A program made the position numbers and the translations under genes. From assembly GCA_016712345.1 (NCBI GenBank), contig JADJRH010000011.1:3844001-3908000 (forward strand): a DNA stretch of 64,000 bases, in the 5' to 3' direction. This stretch comes from Polyangiaceae bacterium. Lineage in GTDB: Bacteria; Myxococcota_A; Polyangia; Polyangiales; Polyangiaceae. The notes below the pieces were generated by a model. The model ran no database searches, had not been told where the DNA came from, and saw only the letters and a program-made list of their open reading frames with translations. This document shows positions 61,522-64,000 of this stretch, piece after piece. Each line of letters starts with the position of its first letter. Position 1 is the first letter of the stretch.

Positions 61522-62544
61522 CTACCCATCCACTTCTTCCACCTTCCCATCGGCGTGTCGGGCAAATCGCTTGTCCGCCGGTCCGTGCACCGGGTCATCC
61601 ACAGGCCAGGGCCAGCCGCCGAACTGAGTGCGACGATAATCCATCATCGCCTGTTCAATTTCGCGCCGCGAGTTCATCACAAATGGCCCGTGTTGAACAA
61701 CCGTCTCCCCAATGGGCCTACCCTGAAGCATGAGCAGTTCCACGTTTGAATCGGCCGCATGCACCTCAAGCTCAATGTCAGACCTGACAACCGCCAAGTG
61801 GTTTGGTTTGACTTTCTCCCCACCCACGGTGAGCGCTTTGCCCTCAAAGAAATAAAGTGTACGCACCGTGTTTGGATTTTTTGCAGCAGGCAATGTCCAC
61901 TTTGCGCCCGCCTGCATTTGAATCGTCCAAATCGCAACGTCGGAATCGGCTCGCGAGGCCCACGACCGAGGCGGCGCGGGCGGCGGAACAGCACCGTTTA
62001 ACTCCCCGGCTACCACCGTGACCGAAGTGACCTTCCCATGGTCATCTGTAAAACGTTGCCTTGGAATATCTTTGTCCCACAACATTGAAAAATGCGGATC
62101 TGCCATTTTATCGGCCGCGGGAAGGTTTAACCAGATCTGAAAAAGCTCCACCGGATTACCTTCATCCCGCCTGAGCAAAGGGAACATTTCAGAATGAACA
62201 ATCCCCTTGCCGGCGGTAAGCCACTGCACATCCCCTTTACCAAATCGAGCCGCCGCCCCAAGCGAGTCTGAATGATCAATCAACCCTCGCCGTGCAATGG
62301 TCACCGTTTCAAAACCGCGGTGAGGGTGTTGGGGAAACCCCGGAACCACATGCCCGTGATACATTCGAAAGCCGTCGCGCACCTCAAAGTCCATCCCCAA
62401 GTTGCGGCCCGAAAGTGAAACATCCGGGCCCAACTTTTCGTTGCCTTTGGGGTAGGCGTCATTGTGGTGTACACAAAAAAGAAACGGATCCACCGTGTCC
62501 CACGGAAAACCCAGTGCGCGCGAGGCGAGGACAATCTCTTTCAC
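61522..62544 (-). CDS. Pirin-family protein
   Basis: A 340-residue protein from GTG 62544. The first cupin carries the pirin metal site: H73 and H75 in FPQHPHRGFET, H117 and E119 in GKGIVHSEMF. The second cupin (VRTLYFFEGKALTVGGEKVK) is intact but lacks ligands. Family members bind iron and may act as quercetin 2,3-dioxygenases or redox sensors. The C-terminal end (RTQFGGWPWPVDDPVHGPAD) is typical. Most likely a cytoplasmic metal-binding protein; its role here is open. Confidence 0.92.
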   Translation of the reverse strand: MKEIVLASRALGFPWDTVDPFLFCVHHNDAYPKGNEKLGPDVSLSGRNLGMDFEVRDGFRMYHGHVVPGFPQHPHRGFETVTIARRGLIDHSDSLGAAARFGKGDVQWLTAGKGIVHSEMFPLLRRDEGNPVELFQIWLNLPAADKMADPHFSMLWDKDIPRQRFTDDHGKVTSVTVVAGELNGAVPPPAPPRSWASRADSDVAIWTIQMQAGAKWTLPAAKNPNTVRTLYFFEGKALTVGGEKVKPNHLAVVRSDIELEVHAADSNVELLMLQGRPIGETVVQHGPFVMNSRREIEQAMMDYRRTQFGGWPWPVDDPVHGPADKRFARHADGKVEEVDG

Positions 62545-62556
62545 CCGCCGAGTATA

Positions 62557-62717
62557 ACCGACGATTTGCGGCGTGCAGCCTCAAAGTCGACCCAAGTGGT
62601 GGTCGAATTTGACGGCGAACGCTGCAAAGCTAGGGAGCGTCGACGCAGCAATATGCAGAATATTGTGAGGAGACCGACCGACGATTTGCGGCGTGCAGCC
62701 TCAAAGTCGACCACCAC
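62557..62717. repeat. Direct repeat flanking an inverted copy, upstream of pirin
   Basis: A 36-bp sequence starting ACCGACGATTTGCGGCG is exactly repeated at 62557-62592 and 62677-62712, exactly 120 bp apart. Between them, 62595-62629 is an imperfect inverted copy of the second one, sharing GTGGTGGTCGA, TTTGA and GCAAA. A small CAATAT/ATATTG hairpin lies at 62650-62665. No coding frame. Possibly a structured mobile or regulatory element. Confidence 0.8.
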
Positions 62718-63038
62718 CTACTGCATGGTGGCGCACCCGATGGTAATCGAACTCCCGAATCGAACGCAGGCGCTTCCACCCATACAGCGCGCCTTGATAT
62801 CGTCAAAACACGCGTCGGAACAGCTCAAGTCGGCCTCCTCACACATTTCAGGAATGGCTTCACATTTGCCGGCCTGACCATCGGTTTCCACAAAACACAA
62901 AAGGCTGTCTTTGCAGTCGGCGCCGTCTTCACACGCTTCACCCACGTCTGCACCGGTGTCTTCAGGCGGGTCATTTCCGTCACATCCCACCGCCGCAACA
63001 ACACCCACAAGCAAAAAAGCAAGAATCTTCTTGGTCAT
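62718..63038 (-). CDS. Small Cys-rich lipoprotein
   Basis: A 106-residue lipoprotein from ATG 63038 (GGAGGAAAG upstream). MTKKILAFLLVGVVAAVGC gives the lipobox, Cys 19. The mature part is acidic near the N-terminus (DGNDPPEDTGADVGEAC) and has ten cysteines in all, likely disulfide-bonded. No family recognised. It is on the same strand as, and downstream of, the DcrB-like gene. Terminal residues FGSSITIGCATMQ. Confidence 0.8.
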   Translation of the reverse strand: MTKKILAFLLVGVVAAVGCDGNDPPEDTGADVGEACEDGADCKDSLLCFVETDGQAGKCEAIPEMCEEADLSCSDACFDDIKARCMGGSACVRFGSSITIGCATMQ

Positions 63039-63123
63039 CACTTTCCTCCAGGATTGCACAAAAAACATACTGTTTTGCGCGTGACAACGCGCCAGCACAT
63101 TCACACCACACGTCGTGGATACA

Positions 63124-63738
63124 TCAGCCAGTCGATGAACCCGGCATGTCCAATCCGTCGGGTTTGCGCAGGATAGAAACGTTTTGCTTTCCAGGTTGAA
63201 GCAGTTCAAACGAGCAGATCGCGCGGCTCAGCGGCACAACCGATCCTTCCCATACCTTGAGCGGCGCCATACCGGTTAATACCCAAAGCCGCAGGCTGTC
63301 TTCAAACATGACAATTCGCATTTTCAAGGGCCCAATATCACTCGCTTGAAGCGCAACAGCGTCGGCCGCCCAACCAAACAAAAATTGGTGCACCGTCATC
63401 CGCTCCAGTGCCAGGCCTTGCATAATGCACTGTGTTTCAAGCCATTCTGCCACATACCCTTCTTTGGGTGCCGGCCGAACGCCCACGCTGAATACCACCG
63501 GAGGCACAAAGTCTTTGGTCACCGAAAACACGCCGAGCGATAAAAAGTCATATTCGCTCTCTTTGATTTTCGGCTTTCCGGGCGGATCAGGCTGTTTATA
63601 CCAACCGTCGGGCAGCAAAAAACTATACTCAAATTCAGGCCGCTCGTGACGCACCGTAATGGTCATCATGTCGGCGAGTTCTTCAGCCGAAGGGGTGAGG
63701 CCCTTCATGGGTAGGTCGGGATCGTCGAGCGTTGCCAC
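63124..63738 (-). CDS. DcrB-like / DUF1795-like protein
   Basis: A 204-residue protein. Start at the second GTG (63738), which has AGGAGG five bases upstream; the first GTG overlaps that site. The body has a DcrB/PsbP-like alpha-beta pattern: FEYSFLLPDGWYKQPDPPGK, FVPPVVFSVGVRPAPKEGYV, and CIMQGLALERM. No signal peptide. Often such proteins are small cytosolic or T6SS-linked adaptors; here no T6SS genes are near. Call is tentative. Confidence 0.65.
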   Translation of the reverse strand: MATLDDPDLPMKGLTPSAEELADMMTITVRHERPEFEYSFLLPDGWYKQPDPPGKPKIKESEYDFLSLGVFSVTKDFVPPVVFSVGVRPAPKEGYVAEWLETQCIMQGLALERMTVHQFLFGWAADAVALQASDIGPLKMRIVMFEDSLRLWVLTGMAPLKVWEGSVVPLSRAICSFELLQPGKQNVSILRKPDGLDMPGSSTG

Positions 63739-63754
63739 AGGCACCTCCTAACCG

Positions 63755-64000
63755 TCAAACCACGTCGGCGAACGAAAGCACGAACGCCTCCGAGCCCCCA
63801 TCCACCGCGAGTTTCTTTTCATCCACAAAAGACAACCCGCCCACCATTTCCCCCGGGGCGCTTACCGGTAGTAAAATGGGCTTTTCTGATGCGATCTCCG
63901 TTAACAAAAACAGCCTTGCCGGGCCGGCTTTTGTAAATTCATTGTGGGCTTTTTCCACCCCAAAAAAGGCAATGGTTCTACCCGTGGGTGACCAGGCGGG
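63755..64000 (-). CDS. WD40/PD40 beta-propeller protein, C-terminal end (partial)
   Basis: The frame is open from the window edge (64000) to the stop at 63755, 81 codons. It begins with PAWSPTGRTIAFFGVEKA, a PD40/TolB-like blade signature, and continues with LFLLTEIASEKPILLPV and GLSFVDEKKLAVDGG. The N-terminus lies beyond the window. It is followed 16 bases on by the DcrB-like gene in the same direction. Confidence 0.75.
   Translation of the reverse strand, partial: PAWSPTGRTIAFFGVEKAHNEFTKAGPARLFLLTEIASEKPILLPVSAPGEMVGGLSFVDEKKLAVDGGSEAFVLSFADVV

Noticed and set aside
62557..62717. Repeat pair considered as a CRISPR array
   Set aside because: Only two direct copies with 84 bases between and an inverted copy in the middle; no cas genes nearby.

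Overview
The window looks like chromosomal DNA of a high-GC Myxococcota, most likely a Polyangia-type myxobacterium (inference from gene content, not from a marker-gene tree). Indicators are a TIGR04563-type ribbon-helix-helix protein, a DUF2330 protein with a MYXO-CTERM-like tail, many lipoproteins with Cys-rich or Gly/Thr-rich segments, abundant TPR proteins, and a gene block ordered like the Glt/Nfs envelope machinery of Myxococcus.

Region 1 (1-14296, all minus strand) is one operon-like block of envelope proteins. In transcription order it has a coiled-coil periplasmic protein, an 802-residue and a 1445-residue TPR protein, a TPR lipoprotein broken by a frameshift, a small exported protein, a membrane protein, a protein with an AgmX/PglI-type C-terminus, an exported coiled-coil protein and an outer-membrane beta-barrel that runs off the left edge. 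The order large TPR, TPR lipoprotein, small periplasmic protein, TonB-like protein, beta-barrel matches GltD-E-F-G-H. Divergent from it lies an ECF sigma factor and its zinc-finger anti-sigma factor (14660-16429).

Region 2 (16621-24352, plus strand) holds folE coupled to a short-chain dehydrogenase, a lipoprotein, a hydrolase, a HAD phosphatase and a complete UgpBAEC-like ABC importer joined by 4-base start/stop overlaps. It ends in a 790-bp non-coding stretch (24353-25144) packed with nested inverted repeats bounded by CTAG and one copy of a structured repeat whose second copy is at 41179-41316.

Region 3 (25145-41065) is mixed housekeeping and envelope: SDR, TPR protein, prepilin peptidase, leucyl-transferase (Bpt), formylglycine-generating-enzyme-like lipoprotein, hydrolase, aconitase-family enzyme with an N-terminal swivel domain, a MITE-like element, a beta-propeller lipoprotein, a peptidase/SLH lipoprotein, diaminopimelate decarboxylase and an aminotransferase.

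Region 4 (41500-64000) has Cys-rich lipoproteins, an EF-hand-like membrane protein (frameshifted), two outer-membrane proteins (one OmpA/TSP3), a DUF2330 protein, a papain-like lipoprotein (frameshifted), a TPR protein with matching ends, ssb, recA, comM/yifB, an HSDL2-like SDR, a pirin and a partial WD/PD40 propeller at the right edge.

The strongest unexplained signals are: the 8-base palindrome GTGTACAC, counted by hand 21 times between 17.8 and 62.5 kb with under one expected; the CTAG-bounded stem-loops; the two-copy structured repeat with compensatory stem changes; two perfect long hairpins inside lysA; a 22-bp hairpin after ssb; and three C-terminal frameshifts. No tRNA, rRNA, CRISPR array or transposase gene was seen.
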